A DNA stretch of 64,000 nucleotides from Acidobacteriota bacterium (GTDB taxonomy: Bacteria; Acidobacteriota; Vicinamibacteria; Vicinamibacterales; UBA8438), in assembly GCA_011523845.1 (NCBI GenBank), contig WTFV01000199.1, forward strand, positions 17,176 through 81,175, in the 5' to 3' direction. A program made the translations under genes and the position numbers. Position 1 is the first letter of the stretch, and each line of letters opens with the position of its first letter. Positions 25,905-34,602 of the stretch are shown here, piece after piece. The notes below the pieces were generated by a model. That model was not told where the DNA came from and searched no databases. It saw only the letters and a program-made list of their open reading frames with translations.

Positions 25905-26663
25905 TCACTGGCCCGGCGCGATCTCCTCGAGGGTGAAGTCCGCCTCCGCGGTCCCGCCGGCCGTCACCGTGACCTGCCGCGTGGCGCCCTCGTAGCGCTC
26001 GTGCCAGACGGTGAGCTGGTAGGTGCCGGGCGGAATCCCGGTCAGCTCGAACGTCCCGTCCGGTCCGGTCACCGTCCCGAGGTCGTCGGAGACGTAGACC
26101 CAGCCGCGCATCCAGCCGTGCGAGTCGCACTCGATGCGCACGGGCCCGGGGCGCCGGAACGGCCGCTGGACTTCCAGACCGGGGAACGGGATGGCGATGT
26201 TGAACAGCGTGCGTTGCCGGTCGTCGTAGGCGTGCGTCGAGTGGAGGGTATCGTCCTCGCTCCTGATCGTGACCACCGTCCGGGTCGGCAGCACCTGCAC
26301 GCGCGGCACGAAGTAGCAGCCGGCGTTGTTGATGAAGGCGTCAGAGGGCCGCTCGCTCCAGGGCACGCCGGCGACGAGGACCACGGCGTTCGCGAGACCG
26401 CCCGACGCATCGACCACCACCGCCTGGTCCTCGACCTCGGTGCCGCAGACCGCCTGGTCGGTCGTCACCGCGACCATCCGCGGCTCGGGCGGGTCGGCCA
26501 GCGTCACGCGGCCGGTGATGGAGCCGGCGGCCTGTCCTGCAGCGCCACCGACGGCCGGGGGCGCGGGAGTCGCGGAAAGCACGCCGACGACCAGCGCGAC
26601 GAACCCGGCCACCGTACCGACCATCCACGGCGTACGACCATTCTCTCGATTGCCACGGTCCAT
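25905..26663 (-). CDS. secreted carboxypeptidase-regulatory-like (cupredoxin-like) protein
   Basis: A 252-residue exported protein with one N-terminal hydrophobic segment (VGTVAGFVALVVGVLSATP). The N-terminal part has a CGTEVEDQ block; the middle has HSTHAYDD and IECDSHGWMRGWVYV, a His/Cys arrangement like cupredoxin-type copper sites; the C-terminal part is a carboxypeptidase-regulatory Ig-like fold (GPDGTFELTGIPPGTYQLTVWH). Such proteins accompany oxidative metabolism in Acidobacteriota, role unknown. The ATG at 26663 is chosen by the signal segment. It is divergent from the AlbA_2 gene. Confidence 0.75.
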   Translation of the reverse strand: MDRGNRENGRTPWMVGTVAGFVALVVGVLSATPAPPAVGGAAGQAAGSITGRVTLADPPEPRMVAVTTDQAVCGTEVEDQAVVVDASGGLANAVVLVAGVPWSERPSDAFINNAGCYFVPRVQVLPTRTVVTIRSEDDTLHSTHAYDDRQRTLFNIAIPFPGLEVQRPFRRPGPVRIECDSHGWMRGWVYVSDDLGTVTGPDGTFELTGIPPGTYQLTVWHERYEGATRQVTVTAGGTAEADFTLEEIAPGQ

Positions 26664-26763
26664 TCCAGCCTCGCGATCCTCTACGGCCCAGCCTTCCAAT
26701 CCTACACGTACGGCCGCCGGCATCCGCCGGCAGCCGCCGGCAGCGCCGGGCCGATGGGCTACC

Positions 26764-26773
26764 ATCGTACGAT
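26764..26773. promoter_or_regulatory. perfect palindrome in a divergent promoter region
   Basis: ATCGTACGAT lies 21 bp before the ATG of the AlbA_2 protein, in the 130-bp divergent gap. It is a possible operator; the only evidence is symmetry and position. The gap also has imperfect GCCGCCGGCA repeats (26711-26745). Confidence 0.3.
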
Positions 26774-26793
26774 CCGCGCCGAACGGCACAGGC

Positions 26794-28035
26794 ATGACCG
26801 CGACCTACTCCGATACCGAGCTCGAAGCACTGCTGGCGGACGTCGAGTCGGACCTCGTCGAACGCAAGGCGGCCTTCGACGGGGACGCGCCGCGCGCGGT
26901 GCGGCAGGCCATCTGCGCCTTCGCCAACGACCTGCCGGCTCGGCGCCGTCCCGGGGTCGTGTTCATCGGCGCGCGGGACGACGGCGAGCCGACCGGCCTG
27001 GAAATCAACGACGCCCTGCTTCTCCAGCTCGCCCACTGCAAGACGGACGGCAACATCCTGCCGCTGCCCGCCATGACGGTCGGCAAGCACACGCTGCGCG
27101 GCAAGAACATCGCCGTCGTGACGGTCGCCCCGGCCGATTCTCCGCCGGTACGGTTCCAGGGGCGGATATGGATACGCGTCGGACCGCGCCGGGCGGTGGC
27201 CCGCGCGCAGGACGAGCGCATGCTCAACGAGAAGCGCCGCCACGGGGATGCACCGTACGACGCGCGGCCGGTGCGCGGGGCCACGCTCGCCGAGCTCGAT
27301 CTGCCGCGGTTTCAGTATCTCTATCTGCCGCGTGCATTCGACGCCGAGGTGCTGGCCCGCAACGACCGGACGCTGGAAGAGCGCCTTGCCGCCACGAAGA
27401 TGATCGCCGGCGTGGATGATCCCACGCCGACGGTGCTGGGCGTGCTGATGCTCCGTTCCCGGCCGATGGACCTCGTCCCCGGCGCCTACTTGCAGTTCCT
27501 GCGCTTCGCCGGCCCCGATCGCGCCGATCCCATCATCGACAGCGCCCGCCTCGACGGCCCCGTCGCCGACGCGATGCGGGACCTGGATTCCATGCTGCGG
27601 GGCCACATCCGCACGTCCGTGGAGATCGGCACGGGCCCCACGGAGATTCGGCGCGCCACCTACCCGCTGGCGGCGCTGCAGGAGCTCGTGCGCAACGCGG
27701 CCATGCACCGCGCCTACGAGACCACGAACAGCCCCGTGCAGGTGAGCTGGTTCAGCGACCGCGTCGAGATCATCAGCCCGGGCGGCCCCTACGGCGACGT
27801 GTCCCCGGAGACGTTCGGGCAGCCGGGCCTGGTCGCCTATCGCAATCCGAACCTGGCCGAGGCCATGCGCGTCAGCGGCCTCGTGCAGCGCTACGGCGTC
27901 GGCATTCCCCGCGCGCGCCGCGAGCTGCGCGCCAACAACCAGGAAGGGCCGGAGTTCGACGTCGACGCGCATCACGTGCGCTGCACGGTCCGAGTGCGGC
28001 CGGACTGGCCGGGCAACGTGTCGTCGGCGCCCTGA
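26794..28035 (+). CDS. AlbA_2/Schlafen-type divergent ATPase-domain protein
   Basis: A 413-residue cytoplasmic protein. The N-terminal AlbA_2 (Schlafen) domain shows VESDLVERKAAF, AICAFANDLPARRRPGVVFIGARDDGEPTG-type strands and IWIRVGPRR. The C-terminal half is a degenerate GHKL-like ATP-binding domain (ALQELVRNAAMHRAYE, WFSDRVEIISPGGPYG, LVQRYGVGIPRARREL). Relatives are called putative transcriptional regulators or ATP-dependent helicase-like proteins and are often found in defence islands. No DNA-binding HTH tail is seen. It precedes an MNT-HEPN pair. Confidence 0.85.
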   Translation: MTATYSDTELEALLADVESDLVERKAAFDGDAPRAVRQAICAFANDLPARRRPGVVFIGARDDGEPTGLEINDALLLQLAHCKTDGNILPLPAMTVGKHTLRGKNIAVVTVAPADSPPVRFQGRIWIRVGPRRAVARAQDERMLNEKRRHGDAPYDARPVRGATLAELDLPRFQYLYLPRAFDAEVLARNDRTLEERLAATKMIAGVDDPTPTVLGVLMLRSRPMDLVPGAYLQFLRFAGPDRADPIIDSARLDGPVADAMRDLDSMLRGHIRTSVEIGTGPTEIRRATYPLAALQELVRNAAMHRAYETTNSPVQVSWFSDRVEIISPGGPYGDVSPETFGQPGLVAYRNPNLAEAMRVSGLVQRYGVGIPRARRELRANNQEGPEFDVDAHHVRCTVRVRPDWPGNVSSAP

Positions 28036-28169
28036 TCTCGCCGTGCGCTTCCTCAACGCCACGGGGCCCCTTCCGCACCGGCGGACCGACGGCGACCTGA
28101 GATTCTGCCGAGGTTGTTGAGCCAACTGTTGCCGTGGGACCGCTTGCCGCCCTTCGTATACTGCCTGCG

Positions 28170-28505
28170 ATGGACCGTAGCGTCTTCCTCGCTCACATCC
28201 GCCGGACCCGCTTCGCGCAGGGGGATCGCGAAAACGCACAGGCGGACGCGCGTCGGATCGCAGACTTCCTCCGCGAACAGGGCGCGAGTCGCGTCGTCGG
28301 CATAGGGTCGGCGTTCGCCCCGCACCGGCGCTTCACGAAGCGCTCCGATATCGACCTCATGGTGGAGGGCCTGCCGCCACGGCGCTTCTTCCGAGCATCC
28401 GCAAGGGCCGCGGACATGACCGCGTTCGAGCTCGACCTCACTCCGGCAGAGTCGGCGACCGACTACATGCGGCGGGCCGCCGACGACGAGGGCGTCGACC
28501 TGTGA
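28170..28505 (+). CDS. nucleotidyltransferase-domain antitoxin (MNT type)
   Basis: A 111-residue protein with the minimal nucleotidyltransferase motif GIGSAFAPHRRFTKRSDIDL: the GS and the DID pair that binds Mg2+ are intact. MNT antitoxins add AMP to the HEPN toxin encoded next and silence it. The MDRSVF start at 28170 fits family length. The end of the gene lies in a 41-bp tandem duplication that separates it from the HEPN gene. Confidence 0.8.
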   Translation: MDRSVFLAHIRRTRFAQGDRENAQADARRIADFLREQGASRVVGIGSAFAPHRRFTKRSDIDLMVEGLPPRRFFRASARAADMTAFELDLTPAESATDYMRRAADDEGVDL

Positions 28506-28564
28506 CACCCGAACGAGCCTTCGACGAAGAGGGCGTCGACCTGTGACACCCGAACGAGCCTTCG
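28481..28564. repeat. 41-bp tandem duplication at the MNT-HEPN gene junction
   Basis: Positions 28481-28521 repeat at 28522-28562 with a single mismatch. The unit holds the MNT stop and the HEPN start, fused as CTGTGACACC. The first GTG (28502) now opens a 14-codon frame that ends at TGA 28544-28546, overlapping the second GTG (28543), the true HEPN start. Confidence 0.85.
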
Positions 28565-29022
28565 CGCGGCGCCTCGCCGCCGAGATCGAGCACGAGCTCG
28601 AGCGCCTGGAGCAGCTCCGGGAAGAGCTCGCGGCCGCCCCCCGCGAAGACGACACGTTCACGCTGCGCGCTCGCGGCTCGGTCCTGCACGACTTCTACGG
28701 CGGCATCGAACGGGTGTTCGTCCGCATCGCCGAGGAGTTGAACGGCGGCGTGCCCCACGGCGAGCAGTGGCACCGGCAGATGCTCACGGACATGAGCCTG
28801 GAAATACCGGACGTGCGCCCCGCCGTGATCGAGCAGGATCTCGCCAGACAACTCGCCGACTACCTGCGGTTTCGCCACGTGTTCCGCAACGTGTACGGCT
28901 CGCTGCTCGAGGCCGAGCGCATGCGCCCGCTCGAAGAGGGATTGCCGGATGTCCTCGCCGCGTTCCTGACGCAGTTGAGAGTCTTCCTCGTATGGATGGT
29001 AGGCGAGCGGGCAAGCGAATAG
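28543..29022 (+). CDS. hepT: HEPN-domain toxin, HepT-like ribonuclease
   Basis: A 159-residue helical protein with a long N-terminal helix (AAEIEHELERLEQLREELAA), FYGGIERVFVRIAEEL, and the catalytic region YLRFRHVFRNVYG, which matches the HEPN Rx4-6H family pattern and contains the conserved Tyr that MNT partners AMPylate. HepT toxins are RNases that act on RNA or tRNA. The GTG at 28543 starts the frame; a duplicated GTG at 28502 runs out of frame. It pairs with the MNT gene upstream. Confidence 0.8.
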   Translation: MTPERAFARRLAAEIEHELERLEQLREELAAAPREDDTFTLRARGSVLHDFYGGIERVFVRIAEELNGGVPHGEQWHRQMLTDMSLEIPDVRPAVIEQDLARQLADYLRFRHVFRNVYGSLLEAERMRPLEEGLPDVLAAFLTQLRVFLVWMVGERASE

Positions 29023-29107
29023 AGCCCCTCTCGCGACGTACGCGGCAAGCCTTCGTCGCGTCTCACCCCCGCGACATGGGGAAGGGCCGGTGGGACATGC
29101 GGTTCCC

Positions 29108-31009
29108 CTACAACCCGCCCCGGCCATGCCCTGCGGCCACCTCGACGGCGGCCGGCTCCGGCGTGAAGTCCTCGCCCGGGTTGATGAAGCGGTTGCGCTC
29201 GATGCCGTACTGCTTGTCGTAGAGCTGCTTGTAGCGTCCGTCGAGGGCGATCAGCTCGTCGTGGGTGCCGCGCTCGACGATCTCGCCCGCTTCGAGCACC
29301 AGGATCTGGTCGGCGCTCTGGATCGTCGACAGCCGGTGCGCGATGACGAAGGTGGTCCGGCCGCGGCGCAGGGCGCGCAGGCCGTCCTGGATCATCGCCT
29401 CGCTCTCGCTGTCGAGGCTGGAGGTCGCCTCGTCGAGGATGAGCAGGCGGGGATCGGCGAGGATGGCGCGGGCGATGGCGACGCGCTGCCGCTGGCCGCC
29501 GGACAGCTTGATGCCCCGCTCGCCGACGATGGTGTCGTAACCGTCCGGGAAGCCGTCGATGAACTCGTCGCAGTGGGCGATGCGGCTGACCTTCCGGATC
29601 TGCTCGGACGTCGCATGCGGGTTGGCGAAGCTCAGGTTGGCCCGGATGCTGCCGTCGAAGAGGAAGTTCTCCTGCAGCACGACGCCGAGCCGCGCCCGGT
29701 AGTCCTTGAGGCTGATGGACTCCAGGTCGCGGCCGTCGACCAGCACGCGCCCGGCCGTCGGCCGGTTGAACGCCATGACCAGGCTGATCAGCGTGCTCTT
29801 CCCCGATCCGCTCGAGCCGACCAGCGCCGTCGTGGTGCCGGAAGGCGCGGTCAGCGACACGCCCTTGAGCACCGGCACGCCCGGCTCGTACTCGAACCAG
29901 ACGTCGTCGAGCCGCACCTCGCCGTCGAGCGGCCCGAGCTTCTCGCGCGCCTCGTCCTCCTCGTCCTCCGTCGCCATACGCATGATCTCCCGGATCCGGT
30001 CGAGGCCGGCGAACGCCTCGGTGATCTGCGTCCCGATGGACGAGATCTGGATGACCGGCGCGATGACGAGACCGGTGAAGAAGATGTACTGGATGAGCTG
30101 GCCGTCGGTCCAGGCGCCGCTCATCAGCGCGCGGCCGCCGAGCACGATCATGATCGCGCCGATCACGCCCATGACCAGCGTCGAGATCGAGGTGACGGCC
30201 GACACGCCCGTGACCGCCTTGGCGACGTTCCGGAACAGGCGGTGCGCCCCGCGGGCGAAGACGAGCTGCTCGCGCTTCTCGACGCCGTACGCCTTCACGA
30301 TGCGGATGCCGCCGAGCGTCTCGGTGAGCCGGCCGGTCACCTCGGCGTTGATCCTGCCCCGCTCGCGGAAGACCGGCCGCAGCTTCGCGAAGCCGTACCC
30401 CATGGTCGCACCGAACAGGAGCAGAATGAAGAGGGTCACGCTGGTGAGCTGCCAGTTCAGGTAGAAGAGCCACCCGAGGGCGATCGACGCGGTGAGGAGT
30501 CCGCCGGCCAGTTGGACCAGCCCGGTGCCGACCAGATTCCGGATCCCCTCCGCGTCGGTCATGATGCGCGAGATCAGGATCCCCGTCTGCGTGGAGTCGA
30601 AGTAGCGGATCGGCAGGCGCGAGACGTGCGCCATCACCCGCTTGCGCATCTCCGTGATCGCGCGCTGCGCCGCGACGCCGAGCACCTGCGACAGGCCGAA
30701 CCCCGTGGCCGACTGCACGACGGTGGCCGCGAACCCGATGCCGGCCAGCAGGAACAGCTCGCCGACGCGGCCGTTGGGGACCACGTCGTCGACGATGTAG
30801 CCCGTCATCGCGGGCAGCACGAGCCCGGCGAGGCGGCTGACGAAAATCAGCACCAGCCCGAGCGCGAGCCGATACCGGTAGCGCCGCACCAGCGCGCGCG
30901 CCTCCGCCCAGGCGCCGGACGTCAGCCTCCGCTTCTTCACCTTCTCGTTCGTCTCCGTCATGCCCGCCGCGGCCTCGCCCTTCGTCGTCTCTGTCCTGCC
31001 GGTCGCCAT
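29108..31009 (-). CDS. ABC exporter, fused transmembrane and ATPase domains (MsbA/multidrug type)
   Basis: A 633-residue half-transporter. Six TM helices cover about 40-330 (ALGLVLIFVSRLAGLVLPAM onward) with the coupling sequence YFDSTQTGILISRIMTDAEG. The ATPase has SSGSGKST (Walker A), LSGGQRQRVAIARAIL (signature), LLILDEATSSLD (Walker B) and the H-loop IAHRLST. Homodimers of this family export lipids or drugs. The start is either ATG 31009 or ATG 30961; the latter would drop the first 16 charged residues. It diverges from dinB by 27 bp. Confidence 0.92.
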   Translation of the reverse strand: MATGRTETTKGEAAAGMTETNEKVKKRRLTSGAWAEARALVRRYRYRLALGLVLIFVSRLAGLVLPAMTGYIVDDVVPNGRVGELFLLAGIGFAATVVQSATGFGLSQVLGVAAQRAITEMRKRVMAHVSRLPIRYFDSTQTGILISRIMTDAEGIRNLVGTGLVQLAGGLLTASIALGWLFYLNWQLTSVTLFILLLFGATMGYGFAKLRPVFRERGRINAEVTGRLTETLGGIRIVKAYGVEKREQLVFARGAHRLFRNVAKAVTGVSAVTSISTLVMGVIGAIMIVLGGRALMSGAWTDGQLIQYIFFTGLVIAPVIQISSIGTQITEAFAGLDRIREIMRMATEDEEDEAREKLGPLDGEVRLDDVWFEYEPGVPVLKGVSLTAPSGTTTALVGSSGSGKSTLISLVMAFNRPTAGRVLVDGRDLESISLKDYRARLGVVLQENFLFDGSIRANLSFANPHATSEQIRKVSRIAHCDEFIDGFPDGYDTIVGERGIKLSGGQRQRVAIARAILADPRLLILDEATSSLDSESEAMIQDGLRALRRGRTTFVIAHRLSTIQSADQILVLEAGEIVERGTHDELIALDGRYKQLYDKQYGIERNRFINPGEDFTPEPAAVEVAAGHGRGGL

Positions 31010-31036
31010 AGCCTTCCATGGTAGTAGACTTCCGCC

Positions 31037-32161
31037 GTGGCCGAGTCCGCGCGCCGGATCATCCACGTCGACATGGACGCCTTCTACGCATCGGTCGAAC
31101 AGCGCGACCGGCCGGAGCTGCGCGGGCGCCCGGTCGCGGTCGGCGGCCGGCCCGAGCGGCGCGGCGTCGTGGCCGCGGCGAGCTACGAGGCGCGCAAGTT
31201 CGGCGTGCGCTCGGCCCTGTCGATGGCGCGGGCGGTCCGGCTCTGTCCGGACCTGGTCATCGTGCCGCCCGACTTCCGCAAGTACCGCGAGGTTTCGCAG
31301 CAAGTGTTCGAGCTCTTCCGCGCGGTCACCCCGGCCGTGGAGCCGCTGTCGCTCGACGAGGCGTACCTCGACGTCACCGAGAACGCCTGGGGAGAGCCGC
31401 TGGCGACGACCGTCGCCAGGCGTCTCAAGGCGTGCATCCGGGACGAGACGGGGCTGACCGCCTCGGCCGGCGTCGCCCCCAACAAGTTCCTGGCCAAGAT
31501 CGCGTCCGCGTGGCGGAAACCGGACGGATTGACGGTGGTGGCCCCGGAGCGGATGGAGCGCTTTCTCCGGAAGCTGCCGGTCGACGCGCTGTGGGGAGTC
31601 GGCCCGGTGACGGCGCGCCGGCTGCGTGCGGCCGGCATCGAGCGGCTGGTCGACGTGCGAACAGTGGACGACGAGACCCTCGGCGGCCTCGTCGGACGCC
31701 AGGCGGACTGGCTCAAGCGCCTCGCCCAGGGCATCGACGAGCGACCGGTGGTCAGCGACCGCGAACGGAAGTCGCGCAGCTCGGAGCACACCTACGTCGA
31801 GGACCTCGTCGAGATCGACCGCATACGGGCGGAGATAGATCGCATGGCGGCGGGCGCGGCGGACTGGCTCCGGCGCGCCGATGTCACCGCCCGTACGGTG
31901 ACGCTCAAGGTGCGCTACCACGACTTCAAGACCGTCACGCGCAGCGACACCCGGCCCGCCGCCACCTTCGACGCGGCGGACATCGCGCGCCGGGCGCGGG
32001 CCCTGCTCGACCGCACCGACGCCGGACGGCGCCCGGTCAGGCTGCTCGGGGTCGGCGTGCACGGCCTGCTCCCCCGGACCGACCCGGCCGTGACGCCCGA
32101 ACCGCTGCTGTGGGACAGCCCGCCCGGGGAATGCAGGGCGGACGATCATCGAGCACGATGA
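31037..32161 (+). CDS. dinB: DNA polymerase IV (Y family)
   Basis: A 374-residue translesion polymerase: IHVDMDAFYASVEQ (first catalytic Asp and steric gate region), ASYEARKFGVRSAL, LSLDEAYLDVT (catalytic Asp-Glu), GVAPNKFLAKIAS, then a helix-hairpin-helix LWGVGPVTARRL and little-finger domain. There is no beta-clamp motif certain from reading; the C-terminus is HRAR. The GTG at 31037 is the start. No LexA box was recognised upstream. The next gene, rsgA, follows in the same direction. Confidence 0.93.
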   Translation: MAESARRIIHVDMDAFYASVEQRDRPELRGRPVAVGGRPERRGVVAAASYEARKFGVRSALSMARAVRLCPDLVIVPPDFRKYREVSQQVFELFRAVTPAVEPLSLDEAYLDVTENAWGEPLATTVARRLKACIRDETGLTASAGVAPNKFLAKIASAWRKPDGLTVVAPERMERFLRKLPVDALWGVGPVTARRLRAAGIERLVDVRTVDDETLGGLVGRQADWLKRLAQGIDERPVVSDRERKSRSSEHTYVEDLVEIDRIRAEIDRMAAGAADWLRRADVTARTVTLKVRYHDFKTVTRSDTRPAATFDAADIARRARALLDRTDAGRRPVRLLGVGVHGLLPRTDPAVTPEPLLWDSPPGECRADDHRAR

Positions 32162-32217
32162 CGGGCGCCGCCCATCTGCCACAGGATGCGACGCACGACC
32201 ATCGAGAGGGGATGCGA

Positions 32218-33282
32218 ATGACACTCGGCGATCTGGGTTGGGACGACCGCTTTGCGGCAGCGTTCGACGCGCTGGGCGACCGCGGGCTGATCCCTGCGCG
32301 GGTCGGGATCGAACACAACCACTTCTATCGCGTGCTGACCTCCCGGGGCGAGCGCATGGCCCAGGCGGCCGGGCGGCTGCGGCACCACGCCGCCGGCCAG
32401 GACGAGTTGCCGGCGGTGGGCGACTGGGTGGCGGTCCGCGTCGACCGGCACGACGGAACCGCGACCATCCAGTCCATATTGCCGCGCCGGAGCAGCTTCT
32501 CCCGCAAAGCGGCCGGCGATCCGACAGCCAGGCAGGTGGTGGCCGCCAACGTCGACATCGTGCTGGTGGTGGCCGGACTGGACGGCGACTTCAGCCCGCG
32601 CCGCATCGAACGCTACCTGGTGGCGGCGGCCGACAGCGGCGCGCGGCCGGTCGTCGTGCTGAACAAGGCCGACCTCGAGGAACACCTCGCGGTGCGCGTC
32701 GCCGAGGTGCGCACGGCGGCGCCGGACGTCCCCGTGCACCCGACCTGCTGCACGACCGGCCAGGGTTTCGACGACCTCGCGCGGTACCTCGCGCCGGGCC
32801 GGACGGTGGCGCTGCTCGGCTCGTCGGGCGTCGGCAAGTCGACCATCATCAACCGGCTGCTCGGCGAGGCGCGGCAGAAGACGCAGGCGGTGCGCTCGGC
32901 GGACAGCCGCGGCCGGCACACGACGATCCACCGCGAGCTGATCGCCGCGCCGGGCGGCGGCATCATCATCGACACGCCGGGCATGCGCGAGCTGCAGCTC
33001 TGGGACAGCGACCGCGCGCTCGAGGACGCCTTCGCCGAGATCGAGGCCCTTGCCCCCGACTGCCGGTTCCGCGACTGCCGGCACCGGCAGGAGCCCGGAT
33101 GCGCGGTCCGGGCGGCGGTCGAAGCGGGTACTCTGCCGGCCATCCGACTGACCCACTATCTCCGCCTGGACGACGAGCGGGCACACCTCGACCGGCGGCG
33201 CGACGAACTCGCACGCCTGGAGGAGAAGAAGCGCACCAGGGTCGTGCACCGCGCGCTGCGCAAGATGCACACCTCATCCTGA
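32218..33282 (+). CDS. rsgA: ribosome small-subunit-dependent GTPase RsgA
   Basis: A 354-residue circularly permuted GTPase. An OB-fold N-terminus precedes G4 (VLNKADL), then G1 (GSSGVGKST), G3 (DTPGMREL) and the C-terminal zinc motif (CRFRDCRHRQEPGC). RsgA helps 30S subunit maturation. ATG 32218 or 32212 can be used after GAGAGGGG. It lies 56 bp after dinB in the same direction and 12 bp before the amidohydrolase gene. Confidence 0.93.
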   Translation: MTLGDLGWDDRFAAAFDALGDRGLIPARVGIEHNHFYRVLTSRGERMAQAAGRLRHHAAGQDELPAVGDWVAVRVDRHDGTATIQSILPRRSSFSRKAAGDPTARQVVAANVDIVLVVAGLDGDFSPRRIERYLVAAADSGARPVVVLNKADLEEHLAVRVAEVRTAAPDVPVHPTCCTTGQGFDDLARYLAPGRTVALLGSSGVGKSTIINRLLGEARQKTQAVRSADSRGRHTTIHRELIAAPGGGIIIDTPGMRELQLWDSDRALEDAFAEIEALAPDCRFRDCRHRQEPGCAVRAAVEAGTLPAIRLTHYLRLDDERAHLDRRRDELARLEEKKRTRVVHRALRKMHTSS

Positions 33283-33294
33283 AAGGACCTCGTC

Positions 33295-34527
33295 ATGTCT
33301 GCACGCCGCGCACTGCGTCCGGCTCCGCTCGCCATCGTGCTCACCCTCGCCGCGGCCGGCATCGGCGTCGCGCAGCAGGAAGCGCCGATCACCATCCGCG
33401 CCGGGCTTCTGATCGACGGGACCGGGGACACCCGGTCCAACGCGCGCGTCTTCGTCAACGGCTCCACGATCACGCGCGTGGACGGTCTGCGCGGCGCCGT
33501 GGACTACGACCTGTCCGAGCTGACGGTCATGCCCGGCCTGATCGACACCCACGTGCATCTGACCTCGCACTTCGCGGCCGACGGCCGGCTGCACCGGGCG
33601 GGGAGCGCGGAGACGCCCGCCCAGACGATGCTGTACGCGGTGGGCAACGCCTACCGCACCCTGATGGCCGGCTTCACGACGGTGCAGAGCCTCGGCCACC
33701 CGCTCGACGCCGACCTGCGCGACGCGATCGACCGGGGCGACGTGCCCGGCCCGCGCGTGCTGACCTCGCTGCGCGCGGTGACGAGAGCCACCGGCGACGC
33801 GGACGCCATCCGCGCCGCCGTTCGGCAGCTCAAGGCCGACGGGGCCGACGTGATCAAGGTCTTCGCATCGAGCAGCATCCGCGAGGGCGGGGTGCGGGCG
33901 CTGAGCGACGAGCAGATCGAGGCCGCCTGCGACGAGGGCCGGGCGCAGGGGCTTCGCGTCGCGGTGCACGCCTACGGCTCCGAGGTCGTGAGCTCCGTCA
34001 TCCGGGCCGGCTGCACCTCGGTCGAGCACGGCAACCGCTACGACGACGAGACGCTGGCCCTGTTCGCCGACCACGGCACGTTCCTCGGCTTCCACCTGGG
34101 GCTGCTCTGGGACAACTACGCGGAGAACCGCGAGCGCTTCATCGGCATCGGCAACTACACGCCGGAAGGGTTCGCGCAGATGAGTCGGGCCCGCCGCATC
34201 GGCATGCGCCGGTTCCGCGAGACCCTCCGCAATCGGGACGTGCAGATCGTTTTCGGCACCGACGCGACGGCCGGCGCGCACGGCCGCAACGCCGAAGAGC
34301 TCGTCGTCCGCATCGACGAAGGCGGCCAGGACCCGATGGACGCCATCGTCTCCGCGACGTCGCGCGCCGCGCGCTCGCTCGGCCTGGAGGACGAGATCGG
34401 CACCGCGGCGCCCGGATTCACCGCCGATCTGATCGCGGTCGAAGGGAATCCCCTGGACGACGTCACCGCGCTGCGGCGGGTCCGTTTCGTCATGCGGGAC
34501 GGTGTCGTCTACCGTTACGAGCCGTAG
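33295..34527 (+). CDS. secreted amidohydrolase (imidazolonepropionase-like)
   Basis: A 410-residue enzyme with an N-terminal signal (LAIVLTLAAAGIGVAQ). It shows the amidohydrolase-superfamily metal sites: MPGLIDTHVHL (HxH), VIKVF with a carboxylated-type Lys, AVHAYG and VEHGNRYD (His ligands), and FGTDATAG (Asp). Members are common among secreted peptidases and prolidase-like enzymes; substrate unknown. It starts 12 bp after rsgA and is followed by another secreted hydrolase. Confidence 0.9.
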   Translation: MSARRALRPAPLAIVLTLAAAGIGVAQQEAPITIRAGLLIDGTGDTRSNARVFVNGSTITRVDGLRGAVDYDLSELTVMPGLIDTHVHLTSHFAADGRLHRAGSAETPAQTMLYAVGNAYRTLMAGFTTVQSLGHPLDADLRDAIDRGDVPGPRVLTSLRAVTRATGDADAIRAAVRQLKADGADVIKVFASSSIREGGVRALSDEQIEAACDEGRAQGLRVAVHAYGSEVVSSVIRAGCTSVEHGNRYDDETLALFADHGTFLGFHLGLLWDNYAENRERFIGIGNYTPEGFAQMSRARRIGMRRFRETLRNRDVQIVFGTDATAGAHGRNAEELVVRIDEGGQDPMDAIVSATSRAARSLGLEDEIGTAAPGFTADLIAVEGNPLDDVTALRRVRFVMRDGVVYRYEP

Positions 34528-34602
34528 CGCACCATCGCATCCAACCGAGCGTCGTCCGCGCCGCACCATTCCCGCGGCGCGGGACTTCAAGGAGAGATTG
34601 TC

